Origin: Girardinichthys multiradiatus
Lineage: Eukaryota; Chordata; Actinopteri; Cyprinodontiformes; Goodeidae
Reading direction: 5' to 3'
Assembly (NCBI RefSeq): GCF_021462225.1
Contig: NC_061800.1
Coordinates: 8,377,814 to 8,441,813, forward strand
DNA length: 64,000 nt
A program made the position numbers and the translations under genes. The notes under the pieces are model-generated. The model did no database searches. It saw only the letters and a list, made by a program, of their open reading frames with translations, and was not told where the DNA came from. Positions within the stretch are counted from its first letter, which is position 1; each line of letters begins with the position of its first letter. Below are positions 1-10,829 of the stretch, in pieces.

Positions 1-162
1 TTTGGTGAGGTGGTGGTACTGGTGGAGCATTCATACCGGGTCCACTTTGATGTTGGAGTGACCGACAATTTGTGTGGTTTGCCCATTACAACTCTGAAAA
101 GACTCGTCAGTGTAGCTCTGCAGACTATCAACAGTTTCCTTGTCCAGGTTTTTGTTGATTAG
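1..162 (+). CDS. Possible 3'-terminal coding exon, unrecognised protein (partial)
   Basis: Frame 1 is open from the first base to a TAG at 160-162 (53 codons, no internal stop). It is clearly less AT-rich than the 600 bases after it. The translation is hydrophobic and mixed in composition, not low complexity: it carries VVVLVEHSYRVHFDVG near its start and ends LVQVFVD. AATAAA signals follow at 340 and 578, as expected if this is the last exon of a plus-strand gene entering from the left. I do not recognise the protein, and an upstream acceptor cannot be seen. A chance open frame of this length is possible, so this is a weak call. Confidence 0.3.
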   Translation, partial: FGEVVVLVEHSYRVHFDVGVTDNLCGLPITTLKRLVSVALQTINSFLVQVFVD

Positions 163-841
163 GCAATGATTAATATTTTTATTTGCATATGATATTCGGC
201 TTGGTTTAGTGGGCTTATTTTATCTGAGCTGGAGAGTTTTTTTTTTATAAACGCCATCTTGAATGTTTGCTCATGTGGCACTCTCACGACAATTTGGCAC
301 ATCCCACTTTGTCTCTCCCAAACCCTGGTGCTTCCTAGAAATAAAGTTCTACTTCTGTGTTCACATGGAATGCAGCATTATATGTTGACAGATGACTTTG
401 AGAGATCAATACTAAATCAAGACCCACTTCACAAATCAAATATTTACCCTGGAAACTATTGGCACACATAACTGAAACAACCACAGTTAGAAAAACCCAG
501 AAAAGCCCACATAAGATTAATTTGCTCCTATGTACCACCTGTTTTTAGGTTGCACATACACATGTATGATATCCATAAATAAAAATACCACAGCTTTCTA
601 TTGTCCTGGTATTTACACATTAAACATTTTCAAACAAAATGACATGATCTAATTGCTTTTAATTAAAACAAAAGGAACAAAAGTTTTCCGACTGCAGCTG
701 AAATAATAGAACATATTGATTATAGGAGTTATGTTATATATAATATTTATTTATTGTTATTTTAATTGGAATACATAGACTAGCAAAAATATGTCGTGTA
801 AACACCCACTAAATAAATTAAAGAAGTTTTCAAGTAAACAT
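163..841 (+). other. AT-rich non-coding stretch, possible 3' UTR
   Basis: There is no convincing coding sequence. AATAAA hexamers lie at 340-345 and 578-583. If the open frame at 1-162 is real, the transcript could end shortly after either one. Short open frames here on both strands look like chance. Confidence 0.3.
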
Positions 842-1050
842 ACAGTGCTCACCATAAATAAGTACACCACACCAGATTTGTCAGAAAACCTTTGGTTTTC
901 TTTCAGAATAAACATTTTCTATAGGATACCATACTACAAATAGTCCTACAAATGTGGGCCATCGATTACAAACAAGATTTGCTCAATTTCATTCAATCCA
1001 TGTTGCAAAAATGCCTACACACCAATTAAAATCTTAGGAGAAAAGCCAAA
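842..1050 (+). mobile_element. Probable end fragment of a Tc1-like transposon
   Basis: The stretch begins with a CAGTGCTCACCATAAATAAG-type terminus, which resembles terminal repeats of some teleost Tc1-like elements. It has no coding content and stops where the RTE fragment starts near 1056. The assignment comes only from the look of the terminus; no second terminus was found. Confidence 0.3.
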
Positions 1051-1055
1051 CTTAC

Positions 1056-1230
1056 TCTCCGCTTTATCCAGGACCGGGTCGTGGGGGCAGCAGACTTAGT
1101 AGAGATGACCAGATTTCCCTCTCTCCAGACACCTCCTCCAGCTCCTGTGCGGGAGCCCAAGGCAGTCCCAGGCCAGCCTAGAGACATAGTCCCTCCAGTC
1201 TTGGCGGTTCGTCCTCGGACCCCTCCAAAA
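1056..1230 (-). mobile_element. 3' fragment of an RTE-type LINE
   Basis: This closely matches the 3' end of the larger LINE at 44838-47731, in the same orientation. Both share the CTTTATCC(A/G)GGACC tail, the GGGGGCAGCAGACT stretch and GAGACATAGTCCCTCCAG. On the minus strand it would encode the last roughly 50 residues of the ORF2-like protein, but the copy is diverged. The similarity fades after about 1205-1230. It is a 5'-truncated insertion or the surviving end of one. Confidence 0.75.
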
Positions 1231-1633
1231 CAGTACCCAGAACGGGATCAGGATCAGGTAGCGGGGGTAATTGCGTCACGGAGGGCAGAGCTGCGGCGCC
1301 GCGCCGACCTTCATGGAAGCCAGGAGCTGAAGTGTCGTTCCGACCCTAAGTGGAGAGGCGAGCGAAGGAGGGAGCAGGAAGCCTCCGCATGGAAGCAATG
1401 ATTTCCTCCAGAGCTTTCTGACGCTCGGCCTCGATGGAGAGGTGGATCAGCTGGCAGTGGGGGAAAAAGCTGCTCCATTCCTCCAACCAGTCCTTCAGGC
1501 TGTTGACCACCTCTTATCTCTGCCATGGTGAGCTGGGAGAGGTCGCAAGGTGTGAAAATAACCTGGCTATTACTTAACCTCTTTTGAACTCCTTCTCAAG
1601 TCTTCTCGCTTGGTCCTGTAGGCTGGATCCTTG
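1231..1633. other. GC-richer unassigned stretch
   Basis: This has no feature I can support. Base composition is richer in G and C than the flanks up to about 1530, so it may belong to the RTE fragment or to another repeat. Short open frames on both strands have no recognisable domain. Confidence 0.3.
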
Positions 1634-2123
1634 TGTCATATTGTTGGGTTTGTGGTAGGACCAAAGTGCAGAGAAGAGACCAGGAGCACAATCAATGAAG
1701 GTAAGTTGAATTTAATAATTCCACACTCACAAAGGCAGGCAGGTAAACCAGGAGTATCCAGGAATAGAGCCAGACCAGAACTGAGAGTAACCAGGCATAA
1801 CCAGGTGCAACACAGGGTATCAACGACAAGGATTTCAATGACGTAAACAACAAACACACACTCAAACACAACTCAAGGATCCAGCAGGAAACTAAGGCAT
1901 CTAAGGAACTTAAATACAAACAGGAAATGCAGTGAGAACCAATGAACAACAATACCAGGTAATCAAGGAAAACACAGAACAGGTGTGGGTGACACTACTG
2001 GGAGACAGAGGAAGTGAAACCAATTAACAAGACAAGACACAGAACTAAGGGTTAACAAAGATCCAGACCAGGTATAAAAAACAAAAACACAAACCCAAAC
2101 TCAGTCACTGGCTGGGTATGACA
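1634..2123 (-). mobile_element. LTR-like dispersed repeat (possible solo LTR), 490 bp
   Basis: The element starts TGTCATA and ends TATGACA, a 7-bp perfect inverted terminus with TG...CA ends. A second inverted pair, GGGTTTGTG at 1646 and CACAAACCC near 2088, lies just inside. Read on the minus strand it has a TATTTAAG-type TATA motif in the middle and an A-rich AATTATTAAATTC segment before the 3' end, the layout of an LTR. No coding sequence and no target duplication were seen. A non-autonomous DNA element with terminal inverted repeats is the alternative. Confidence 0.5.
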
Positions 2124-2134
2124 CCCCTGCTTCT

Positions 2135-2240
2135 ACCTCAAACACTGCATCTTGAGCTTCTTCATCAGACAACTCAATATCTGAGTTTCCATCAAAAATT
2201 TGCTGTAAAATAGCATCTGCTTTTGAGAATGACTCCTCTT
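2135..2240 (-). pseudogene. Possible piggyBac-type transposase N-terminal fragment
   Basis: On the minus strand an uninterrupted frame of about 31 codons reads KADAILQQIFDG then NSDIELSDEEAQD. An acidic serine/aspartate-rich segment like this is typical of piggyBac (PGBD) transposase N-termini. It directly abuts the LTR-like repeat ending at 2123, so the rest may have been displaced or lost. No DDE core or terminal repeats are visible. The call is based on composition and could be wrong. Confidence 0.25.
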
Positions 2241-3909
2241 TTTGTCATTTGAAAAACAGAACAAAATGGAGGAAATGACTACAAATGTCCACTACAGAGG
2301 ACAGATTTTAAACACTTAAATACTATTCTAAAATACAGTTAAAAGTATTCAGAAAATTGTTTTTTAATTTGTTGTTAAGAGACTCATATAAAACATCTCA
2401 AAATGTTACACCCACATTTATTTAATAAAAAGTTTTATGCCCTTTCTTTTTCTCCTACTATAAAATACGCTTGCACAGACGTATGCCATATTCATGAATG
2501 AACGGAAACGTACCAAAGCCTCACCCCTTCACATTTGGTATAAATGAAAAGTCCTAAAAGTCCTCTGTAGATAACAAAAGGAACTAATTCAGTGGTATGT
2601 TTTGTGTGGGAGATATGTAGTTTTACAAATGTCCTTCACAAAGAAAATATTTTGAACTACTGGTAGTCAGGAGGAAAGCTGACATTAACTTGTCTTCAAG
2701 TCAAGCTTTTAGCTCAGGTAGGCAACTTGTGGTCAGCTGCTATGGAGAAAAGCAGCTGGACAACCAAACCTTTGAAATACTTGTTTAGTTGCTACACCAT
2801 GACTCTGTTTTTTTATTTTTTTCAAACAGTAGAGTGTGTCTTTGTTGTAAGCCAGGGGAAAGTGTAGTAATCTTCTTTCAGCCAGCTGACTAGTACTGCA
2901 GCAGAGAGAGTAGGGGTACCCTACCCAGTATAAAGCATACTACTTTCTGCTAAACACAGCTTGAAACAACTCATGTATGATTGACAGGAATTTAAGTTGT
3001 TTTGAAGAATATCACCTTTTAATTCCTTGGTTTACGTTCATACAAGTCACTGGCCTGTGCCTACCTGTGCCAATAGTGTAGATTGTCTTGAAATGTCTTG
3101 ATTTAAGAAAATAAGAACCTTAAAGGTGAATGAAGCATTAAACAATTTATGTTTGGATTTTCTTTTATAAATCGAAACCCCCTCTTCTCTGAGTTTTTTG
3201 CCTTTATTTAGTAAAATGTCACCTGAGGATACTGCTACTTATTAATTGTGTCTCAAGAGGATTTTAAATATGGTAGCCGCTGCTCCATAGGCCTTGTGCT
3301 GTCGTGTTGCATTAGCTGGAAAATATGTCACTGCTGCATCATATCACAAAATGTTATACTTTTGTCTTGTTTTTTCTAGCAGTTTTAAGTGCTTATCCTT
3401 TCATGTTATTGCATTTCATGTCAGAATCTTATCAATATGTATGTGATGAATGACAGAGGATAAGTTAATTATATTTGTACCAAAACATGATCAATCCCAT
3501 GAGATATTTAATTATTCTCAAATCTATTAAAAATCTATTAAAAATGTGTCTGAAGACTAAATTCTCCATACCATTACACAATTTAAACAAGCAGTGAAGA
3601 TATTTATAAATTTATAAAAGATCTGATTGATGCATCCATTGGTTTTGAACAAATACTAGAAGTAACTTATTAGTAATCACAATTTATTTAAAAAATCAAA
3701 ATAAACAAGGAAAACAAACAATATAAATAAATATAAAACTAGCAACTGAAGCTGCCCATCAAGTTCTGATCCTGAGTCAGAGTTTGGGAGATGTGCTTGT
3801 GGCAAGTTGCACATTCAAGGCCAAAATTGAGTGTATTATTTTTTCAAACCCTTCAGTTTAAACTGATAACAATGACCCTTGAAAAAAAAAAACCTCTGTT
3901 GTTAAAATA
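2241..3909. other. AT-rich sequence without recognisable features
   Basis: I see no coding exon, RNA gene or repeat that I can name. The stretch is AT-rich with homopolymer runs, as in teleost introns or intergenic DNA. Confidence 0.4.
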
Positions 3910-4375
3910 CTCTATAGTCCCAAAAGTATTCACTAAATTTACGTGTTCCAATCACTTCCATGCTCACAGGTAAATGAAATCCAGTACCTAGGCATGCAGA
4001 CATAATCTACTAACCTTTGTAATAGAATGGGTTGCTGTCAGGAGTTCAATAAATTCCAGTGTGGTACCATGAGAGGATGCCACCTGCACAAGAAGTTCAG
4101 TTGTGAAATTATAATGTAGCAAAGGGGAAGCACTTAGGAATGACAGGAACTCAACCAAAAAGTGGTAGGCAATGTAAAATCACAGAGCGGGGTCAGCAGA
4201 TGCTGCAACACACAGTGCACAGAGGTTGCCAACTTTTTGCAGAGTAAGACCTCCAAACTTCATGTGGCCTTCAGATTGGCTCAGAAACGCTGCATAGAAA
4301 ACTTCATGGAATGGGTTTCCATAGCCAAACAAGCCTTGCATCATCAGATGCAATGCAAAGTATAGGATGGACTCT
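3910..4375 (+). mobile_element. Relic of a Tc1-like transposon, 5' half (family F1)
   Basis: The segment begins with a Tc1-type terminus around CCCAAAAGTATTC. It continues through a leader to the N-terminal part of a transposase: AATTCCAGTGTGGTACCATG near 4050, then a stretch around 4160-4375 resembling the second helix-turn-helix and linker. Many frames are broken and no start-to-stop frame survives. The copy stops near 4375, before the DDE core. The relic at 60555-61045 looks like the other half of the same family. Confidence 0.75.
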
Positions 4376-4545
4376 AGATTCCTCAAAGTAAACCCTGGTT
4401 CTCAAACATTAATATCCACACTGAGTTGTCATATCATTGCATAATTTTATTAGTTTTGAGTATCAGTCATTTTATTTGCTCCCCTTTTGTTTCATTTGTA
4501 AAGTTAGTTCTTTAATTTCCTTTATTCTTTCATGTTTGCTGGGTA

Positions 4546-5641
4546 CTGTATTTTCCAGACTATAAGGCACACTTAAAATCCTTTAATTTTCTCAAAAAAT
4601 AACAGCGTGCCATTTAATCCGGAGCGCCTTATATAGGGATTAATTCTGGTTGTGCTTACGATTTTGTGATGGTACACGGCGCTCTGTCAAAATGTTTTAG
4701 TATGACTTTGATTAACTACGAATGCTTGCAGCATTATGGCTACCATAGTCAGGGGTGTGGCGGATTAATACATACTGTGCTTCACCATAATATTACATTG
4801 TGTGTACAAGGACCTCAAAATGGCACCTGTCAAGAGACACGCTTACGACGCAGACTTCAAACTCAAGGCTGTCAGTCACATAGCAGAACATGGGAATAGA
4901 GAAGCTGCGAGAGAATTCAACAGCGTTAGCACCGGACATGAATTTCAGTGACTTTCGAGGCAGTCCTTCTTGGTGTTTTCGTTTTATGAAAAGACGTAAT
5001 CTCTCCATTCGCACATGAACTACCATCTCGCAGCAACTACCAAAAGATTATGAAGAAAGGCTGGCCACGTTCCGCGCACACTGCAAAAACAAGATCACTG
5101 AAAAGACGATCCAGCCAGAGCACATCACCAACATGGACGATGAGTGAGTGGCTGAGACAAATTCACGTCAAAGACACTGACTCGGATAATGACGCGAAGG
5201 ATTTGGGCATGCTGGATGCCATAAATTGCCCAACTGTTAAACTCAGACAATGAAGATGAAGAATTTGAGGGATATGTGGTTGCGGAATGAGCTCAAAAAG
5301 TGAGTGTATTGTGTTGTATTTTACATGTTATAACTGAACAATTTTGAGAGTTATTGGGAATACGCTAACGTTTAATTTAGCGGTATTAGACTGTGTTTTT
5401 TTTAGATGTTACAACTGAACAAGGTTGGGACTTATTGTGAATACGCTCATTAACGTTTGAACAATGTTAAGAGTTATTCTGAACATGTTTAATAAAGTTT
5501 GACTGACTTATGTGACTGTTTTGTTTTACTTAATGCGCCTTATACTCCAGTGTGCTTAATATATGAAAAAAGTTCGAAAATAAAACATTCATTGACAGTG
5601 CACCTTATAATCCAGTGCACCCTATAGTGTGGAAAATACGG
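4546..5641 (+). mobile_element. Non-autonomous pogo/Tigger-like element, about 1.1 kb
   Basis: The ends CTGTATTTTCC (4546) and GGAAAATACGG (to 5641) are inverted copies with one mismatch, flanked on both sides by TA (4544-4545 and 5642-5643). Subterminal TATAAGGC/GCACTTA motifs recur inverted near both ends (for example 4561 and 5528). TA duplication, these termini and the internal CENP-B/pogo-like N-terminus place it in the pogo/Tigger branch of Tc1/mariner. The coding part is only about 470 bp against roughly 1.5 kb or more in autonomous relatives, so the element is internally deleted and depends on a transposase supplied in trans. Confidence 0.85.
4820..5290 (+). pseudogene. Deleted pogo/Tigger-like transposase remnant
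   Basis: An ATG at 4820 opens a frame reading MAPVKRHAYDADFKLKAV followed by HIAEHGNREAAREF, the N-terminal helix-turn-helix of pogo/CENP-B-like transposases. The frame is then lost. A second conserved piece follows about 5040-5145 (LPKDYEERLATFRAHCKNKI, then NMDDE), which normally precedes the DDE domain. A third piece gives an acidic C-terminus (DNEDEEFEGYVVAE, stop near 5290). The whole catalytic domain between the second and third pieces is missing, so no active protein can be made. Confidence 0.8.
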
Positions 5642-5673
5642 TAGTTGTATTTAATGTTTTTTAGCCTATTTCA

Positions 5674-6240
5674 GGGTCATCTTGTCATAGGTTTCACTGC
5701 TGCTTTGACCCACATGCAGGAAGCAGAAGAAGATTTAACAGATTTATTGTGAGAATTTGTTTGCTGGAATCTGGAACCGGGAACTCATTAACTGTGCGGG
5801 GAGGACAACAGGGTAGTTAGAATGAGTCTGAGAATTTCTGTTAAGATATTGCTAAATATTGAGCTTACTGTTGATTGAGAGGATTACCGCCAGGGGGAAA
5901 ACGATGTGGGTCTGGAAATGGAGAGTTTGATGGGTTTGATCTTGTTCCAGAACTGCCAACCGCTTTGCTGGAGGTGAATGGATTCCAGGAGGGCAACAGA
6001 GGAGCACAGAATGGAAGTTGATGGCAAGAACGGTGGAGGGTGAGCAAGGTTCGCTGCTAGCCCCAAGAGTAAGACAAGCCAGGATACTGTCAGCTGGAGT
6101 CTTGTCCGAGAGGGTGTCACTATCAGGGAAGGAGTGTTGGGATCAGATGGTGAACTGGAGGAGAATCCAGTGCACACAAGCAATCTCAGGAGGAGCACAA
6201 AACAAGGGTAAGTATTTTTGTTGTCTGATGAGCTAACCCC
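5674..6240 (-). mobile_element. LTR-like dispersed repeat family A, one part of copy 1
   Basis: A TGTCATAGG-type start followed by GACCCACATGCAGGAAG and a TTTAACAGATTTATTG segment matches the layout at 44761-44837 plus 47732 onward. That layout is a short G/A-rich leader, then a TTTATTA stretch, then about 450 bp of purine-rich non-coding sequence. The similarity is structural and only moderate at base level. No coding content is seen. It may be an LTR read from the minus strand, like 1634-2123. Confidence 0.35.
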
Positions 6241-8221
6241 TCCCTCCTACTTCCCAAGTCTAAAGGGATTGCTCAATCCAGCTCTCCATCCAACGGGTCC
6301 GGACTTCCCTAAACCTGAAAGATCTTACTAAGCAGGTTTACTGAAAGTTCTGTTTAAGCTGGTGTCGGGAAATGACTCGCCTAGCCTCTGACAGCCTTCA
6401 TACAAAAGTCTCGCCCATCTTCAACTGGAGGTCTGGACGACTGAGTAGCATATCGCAGTCATCCACACGTTCAACAGTCACTTTTGTTCACAGCTGCTCA
6501 TCCCCTAATTTTACAACTGGCTCATGGTATATGGGCTAGGTTCATTTTAGTGGTTCGGCACGAGCCCCAAGGGCGCTGTTTTAACAAACTTGGCTAAGGC
6601 AACCTATAAAAACCCCCTAAAATTTATTAGAACCAGGCAACAATACTTTTTACCATCAATGAAAAACCAAAAATAAGGTTACTCAATTAATTGAATGTCC
6701 AGGATTTAACTAGAATTTTATATACTTTCTTTAATTAGTAACGCTTATGCAGGGGTCAGTAACAGCTTCAATTCGGCAACACATAATAATTTCAATAATA
6801 GAAATAAATCAATCAATTCAACCTGTCTTTCCCTGATTCCTAAACTAATGAGGCTGGAGAGGCTTTGAAGACGGAGGCTCATCCATGCACCTGATGGAGA
6901 AGATTGTTCTGGTAACAACGAGTGGTTTCTTGAAGGGAATACGATAAATCTTCAATTTTCTTCCTTTAAGTGGCAGGCACTAAGGCTCCAGGCTTCGATG
7001 GTTAAACAGGAACTTTGTTGTCATGTGTCTCCGAAGACAGTAGTTTCCAGAGGCTGAAGAGTTGAAGGAAACCCGGGGACATAAATGAAGTTGATTCAGG
7101 ACTTCCAGAAACCTGAAACTTAGAGCAATCAGCTGTTCACCGATCAAGTTCACTTCTGTTGTCTGGATAAAAAGGCTTTAGATGAAATCAGATTCTTAAT
7201 CTTGAGGCACCGTCCTTCTAGGGCAAACAAGTTGATCCTCTTTTTAATGCAGTCGATCAGCTGGGCTGTGTCTCTGGTCCTCTGATTCATCTATAGCATC
7301 TCTCCGATCTTGTTCACTGGTCTTCTGCGAGGAAACAACCAACTAGTTCCTCTACTCTTGCCCATTTTATAGAGCATTTCCACCAAACTCTTTGTGCTCA
7401 TTGGCCAGTGGTTGTTGCCATGGCTGTCCCATTGGTCACCCGTGACATAAGGTGATCTTCTTTTTCTGGAATTTCCCGAGTCGTGTCCATATCAGACATG
7501 CCATCATCACCTCAGTCCTGAGCTGTCTGCTGGCCTCTTCTTTGACCTGCGCCCCCGCCTCAATCATCAGCCTTGTGCTGTAAGCTGCAGCTCTCACTTC
7601 CCCAATTCCTGAACATCTGCTCTATTCCTGTCTCATTCAACATTACACTTACTCTTAAACAGAGGCTTTATTTCTTACATCAGTGCTGCTCAAACGTTTA
7701 GTTACAGCGTTCACTTCATTTACAGTTTAAAACCATTACTTCATTCTTTTTATTCATGCTTCACAAATGATTAACGTTATATCACTTTCATATATAGCTG
7801 ATTGAGAATGTCAACCCTTAATGTTTTTTACTTTAACTCTCAGTTCTTAACCACATTTCAATCATATATCTTTTAACTTGATAATCAAAGATTACTAATT
7901 TCATTTAATACATGTGAAAGAATGTAAAATCATCATACATCAATTCTTTGGATACACTTGTTTATATTTTTGCAAAAGATAAGACAGATAATATATGGCA
8001 GGAAATATGTGGCTCCACACAGGCCCGTCAGTTCTAGAATATGAGAATATGCTTGTTTCACTCTCTACTGCTTCATCTGTGTATTTTAATAATTATTGCA
8101 TGGATTACACAAAATGATATTTATTGTAGTTTTTATGGATTTAACTGTGAGCAGTTAATGAATGTTGCATGGATTACATGGAAAGATCTCACCTTATTTT
8201 GACAGTATCTTCTTGAGTAAG
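6241..8221. other. Unassigned 2 kb between two repeat-like blocks
   Basis: No coding frame or domain was recognised on either strand. The stretch may be an insertion splitting repeat family A (5674-6240 and 8222-8450), but I found no terminal repeats or target duplication to prove it. Confidence 0.3.
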
Positions 8222-8450
8222 TCTACAAGTTTCTCAGAGGGCTAGAGTTTTACCACGTTGGTTAACACTCAGGCGTCAAAGTACTGACAGCAGGCTCCTC
8301 TTAAACTGCTCAGGAGATGAGACTTAATGGGCGACACCTGTCACTCCTCCAGTACCCGTCCTCAGGCGCCATCTAAAGGGGAACAGGGGATGCAGCAAGC
8401 ACAAAAAAAGGAGACAGAGTCTCCCAGACCCTAACACATACAAGCATCAT
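8222..8450 (-). mobile_element. LTR-like repeat family A, possible other end of copy 1
   Basis: The order CAGGCGTCAAAGTACTGACAG, a short cytosine-rich tract, then CACTCCTCCAGTACC and GGCGCCATCTAAAGGGG parallels 48190-48330 (GTCAAAGGACTGGCAGCC ... CACCCTCCAGTGGAG). This suggests the distal part of the same repeat type. The similarity is weak to moderate. Confidence 0.3.
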
Positions 8451-9549
8451 CTATGGGATAAAATAAGAACTCAGCTCAATCCATAGTCACAGTGAATGCC
8501 ACGATTGTGAAGTGTTTGGGTTTTGGTTTTTGTTTGTGTTTATATTTTGATGATTTTCTTAGATCTCTATTTGTCTATTCCATCATTTCTATTAAGCTCC
8601 ACTCTTAGTAATTCATCTTCCACCCTTGCCATATCACTATGCAATCTAAGCTCATTCAGTTCACCAATGTCCCTGTTACCTAAGCCCTCTGTTTGTCATT
8701 GTTCTCTGCTGGATTCTTCTGTTTGTTTGCCATGCCACATGTTCTGATCCCCTCATGCCATGTCCTGATATCCCATGCCTTGCTGTAAGTTTTTGTTACT
8801 TTTATACCATCAAATACATTAAATTCTTCAAATACCCGTCCTGCTGCTACCCTCCTGTCTGCAATTGGGTTCTATACCAAGAACCCCATTACACTGAAGG
8901 CCTTTACAAAAGCTTCGGTCAAAAAAATGAAAGAAGAAAGTGTGTGAAAGGTCAGACACCTGGGGGTTCACATCATTATATGTACAAATATTGAAATGCA
9001 TCCAAACATTTCTTATCCTCAAGATTCTAGAACAGAAGACAAACAACAGAGAAAAGTAAGAGTTAACAGTAAAGAAGAGAAAACAAATACAGTCATAATG
9101 AGGCATCCTCCTGTTTCTTGAGAAGAGCTCTCCCTGTGCAGAGACATGATAATGTGAACTGGATGTCAAGCAAGCAAAATGTTTGCTTCCCCTTTAGGTT
9201 TATGCTTTTAAGCAGTGGGAGTTTTCTGTTTGATACAAGGAGTGAATATAGAACTTTGCTGAGCAATGAAGCAGAACATTTGTTCTAAAATACAGGCATC
9301 ATTATTTTTCACACCTTAGTCGAAAGAATCTGTAGAGAAACATCCGTAAAGCTGAGGTAAAGAACGAGATTTACAAATAGCAAAGGTCAGGTTGGAAATC
9401 AAAATCATTGCATGAGGCTATCTGTGCCCTCAGCACATTACCTTTGGGTCAACAGTTAGTGACTCTGTCTGATAGTCTATTTGGCTGGTCAAAAATGTTG
9501 TACTCACAGAATTTAAAGATGGAAAAAAATGTTTGGTTTGAAAAACTAG
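8451..9549. other. AT-rich sequence, nothing recognised
   Basis: Short open frames on both strands (for example around 8523-9169) lack domains and overlap each other. No repeat was recognised. Confidence 0.4.
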
Positions 9550-9737
9550 GATTACAGTAGAATCAGACTGAACTGTGTGTGAATCTAATCTGTCTATATG
9601 AATGGATTGTATTTATGTGAATCTGATTTCATTTGTATTTCTTAAAAATTGGTCATAAATTGGACAAGTTTTTCTTGAAAAGCACCTTAAGATGACAGCT
9701 GTTCTGAATTGGTGCTATGTTAATGGACTGAACTGAA
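9550..9737 (+). mobile_element. 3' end of an L2-type LINE (or SINE sharing that tail)
   Basis: AATCAGACTGAACTG near 9560 and the ending GCACCTTAAGATGACAGCTG ... GAATTGGTGCTATGTTAA match, with substitutions, the last 180 bases of the L2 copy ending at 18912 (GCCTTGAGATGACGTG ... GAATTGGCGCTATATAAA). Only the 3' end is present, as expected of a strongly 5'-truncated insertion. It is followed by short ACTGA repeats. Confidence 0.65.
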
Positions 9738-10339
9738 CTGAATTCAATGCTGTAATTAAAACGCCTAAGTTCAACCCATGATTCAGCAGCTTTTAGAAAA
9801 ACAATAATATGAAGCTGGTCTATTTCTGTATGACTTTGTCAGTCTCTCATTAATGTGAAGGAATTGTTTCTGTCTCTGCTTAATAATTTGTTTTAGTTCA
9901 CTGAGGTGTGGAGACAGACACAGTGCTTCCAAAGTCCTGTTAATTTGACTAGACCATTGCAAAATACTGATTCTTTTCTTTTTTTATCAGTTTGGCTGTA
10001 GATTTTTTGTTATGCTTTAGGATCATTGTTGTGTTGCTGACTTACTTTGGGTGAAGCTTGAGCTGTTGGTCAGATGACCTCCTTTGAATTTGAAATCCTT
10101 TGGTAAACAGAGGTTAATTCATTGACTTCAAAACATCACAACCACTGTGCCTGACAGCAGGTATAATAAGGTGTTTGTACTGATATGCTGTTTTTGGTTT
10201 CAATTTTCACTGCACGTTCTTGCCTTCAAGTGAATTTGTAGGGATATCTACTGGGAAGATTAACAATTGTATAACTGTTTTCCACTTTTTTCACTCTCAG
10301 TTTTTTATTTTGTATATTGATAACAAAATATATAAGTTT
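9738..10339. other. AT-rich sequence, nothing recognised
   Basis: No coding or repeat feature can be supported between the L2 tail and the LINE fragment that follows. Confidence 0.4.
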
Positions 10340-10829
10340 ATCTACCTCATGGTACATGTCAGATGTATGCAGATGACACAGTAGTATATTCACATGCAAC
10401 AAACACTCAAGGTGTGGATGAAGCTGTAAAAGTTAAGATCGATGTCACATTATGTAATTCATGTCTACATTGTTTTGTTGATAAAACTGTACTTATGTTC
10501 TTTTCAAGGTCTGGAAGTAGGGAAACTGATCCAGGTGTTATAGTGGCTGGGACAAGACTGTCAGAAGTACATAATGAATATTCTGGTGTAATCGTGGGTT
10601 TACAACATACTTCTGAAGTTTAAAAAAGTTTCCAAAAGAATTAAACCTGATTTGATGAATTTTAGACACATGAAATAATTTAGCTACTCGGTCTTCAGGG
10701 TAGCGAAGGTCATGATTCTGTCACATGAATTACTGTAAGGCCAGTTGGACACAAACATGAGAGACTACATTACATCCAATAGAAAGACTTCATAAACAAG
10801 CTTTAAATTAGTGGATGAAAAGTCTAACC
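10340..10829 (+). pseudogene. LINE reverse-transcriptase relic, 5' piece
   Basis: A frame opening near 10340 reads QMYADDTVVYSHA, the polymerase YADD box of non-LTR reverse transcriptases. It is followed by SCLHCFVDKTVLMFFS, the usual thumb-proximal segment, and by FKK/RIKPDLMNFRHM after a stop at 10621. Later pieces (HMNYCKASWT, IERLHKQALN) match the C-terminal region of CR1/Jockey-type ORF2 proteins. The relic continues beyond the hAT element, from 13036. It is heavily mutated and has no upstream RT or endonuclease domain. Confidence 0.75.
10822..10829. repeat. Target-site duplication, left copy, of the hAT element
   Basis: GTCTAACC here and GTCCAACC at 13028-13035 differ at one base of eight. 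Eight base pairs is the duplication length typical of hAT insertions. Confidence 0.85.

Noticed and set aside
4561..5640. Reading the TATAAGGC motifs as host promoter TATA boxes
   Set aside because: They are part of the inverted subterminal repeats of the pogo/Tigger element and occur at both ends in opposite orientation.
8523..9169. Overlapping open frames on both strands
   Set aside because: They are short, mutually overlapping, hydrophobic by AT-rich composition and without a domain or repeat match.
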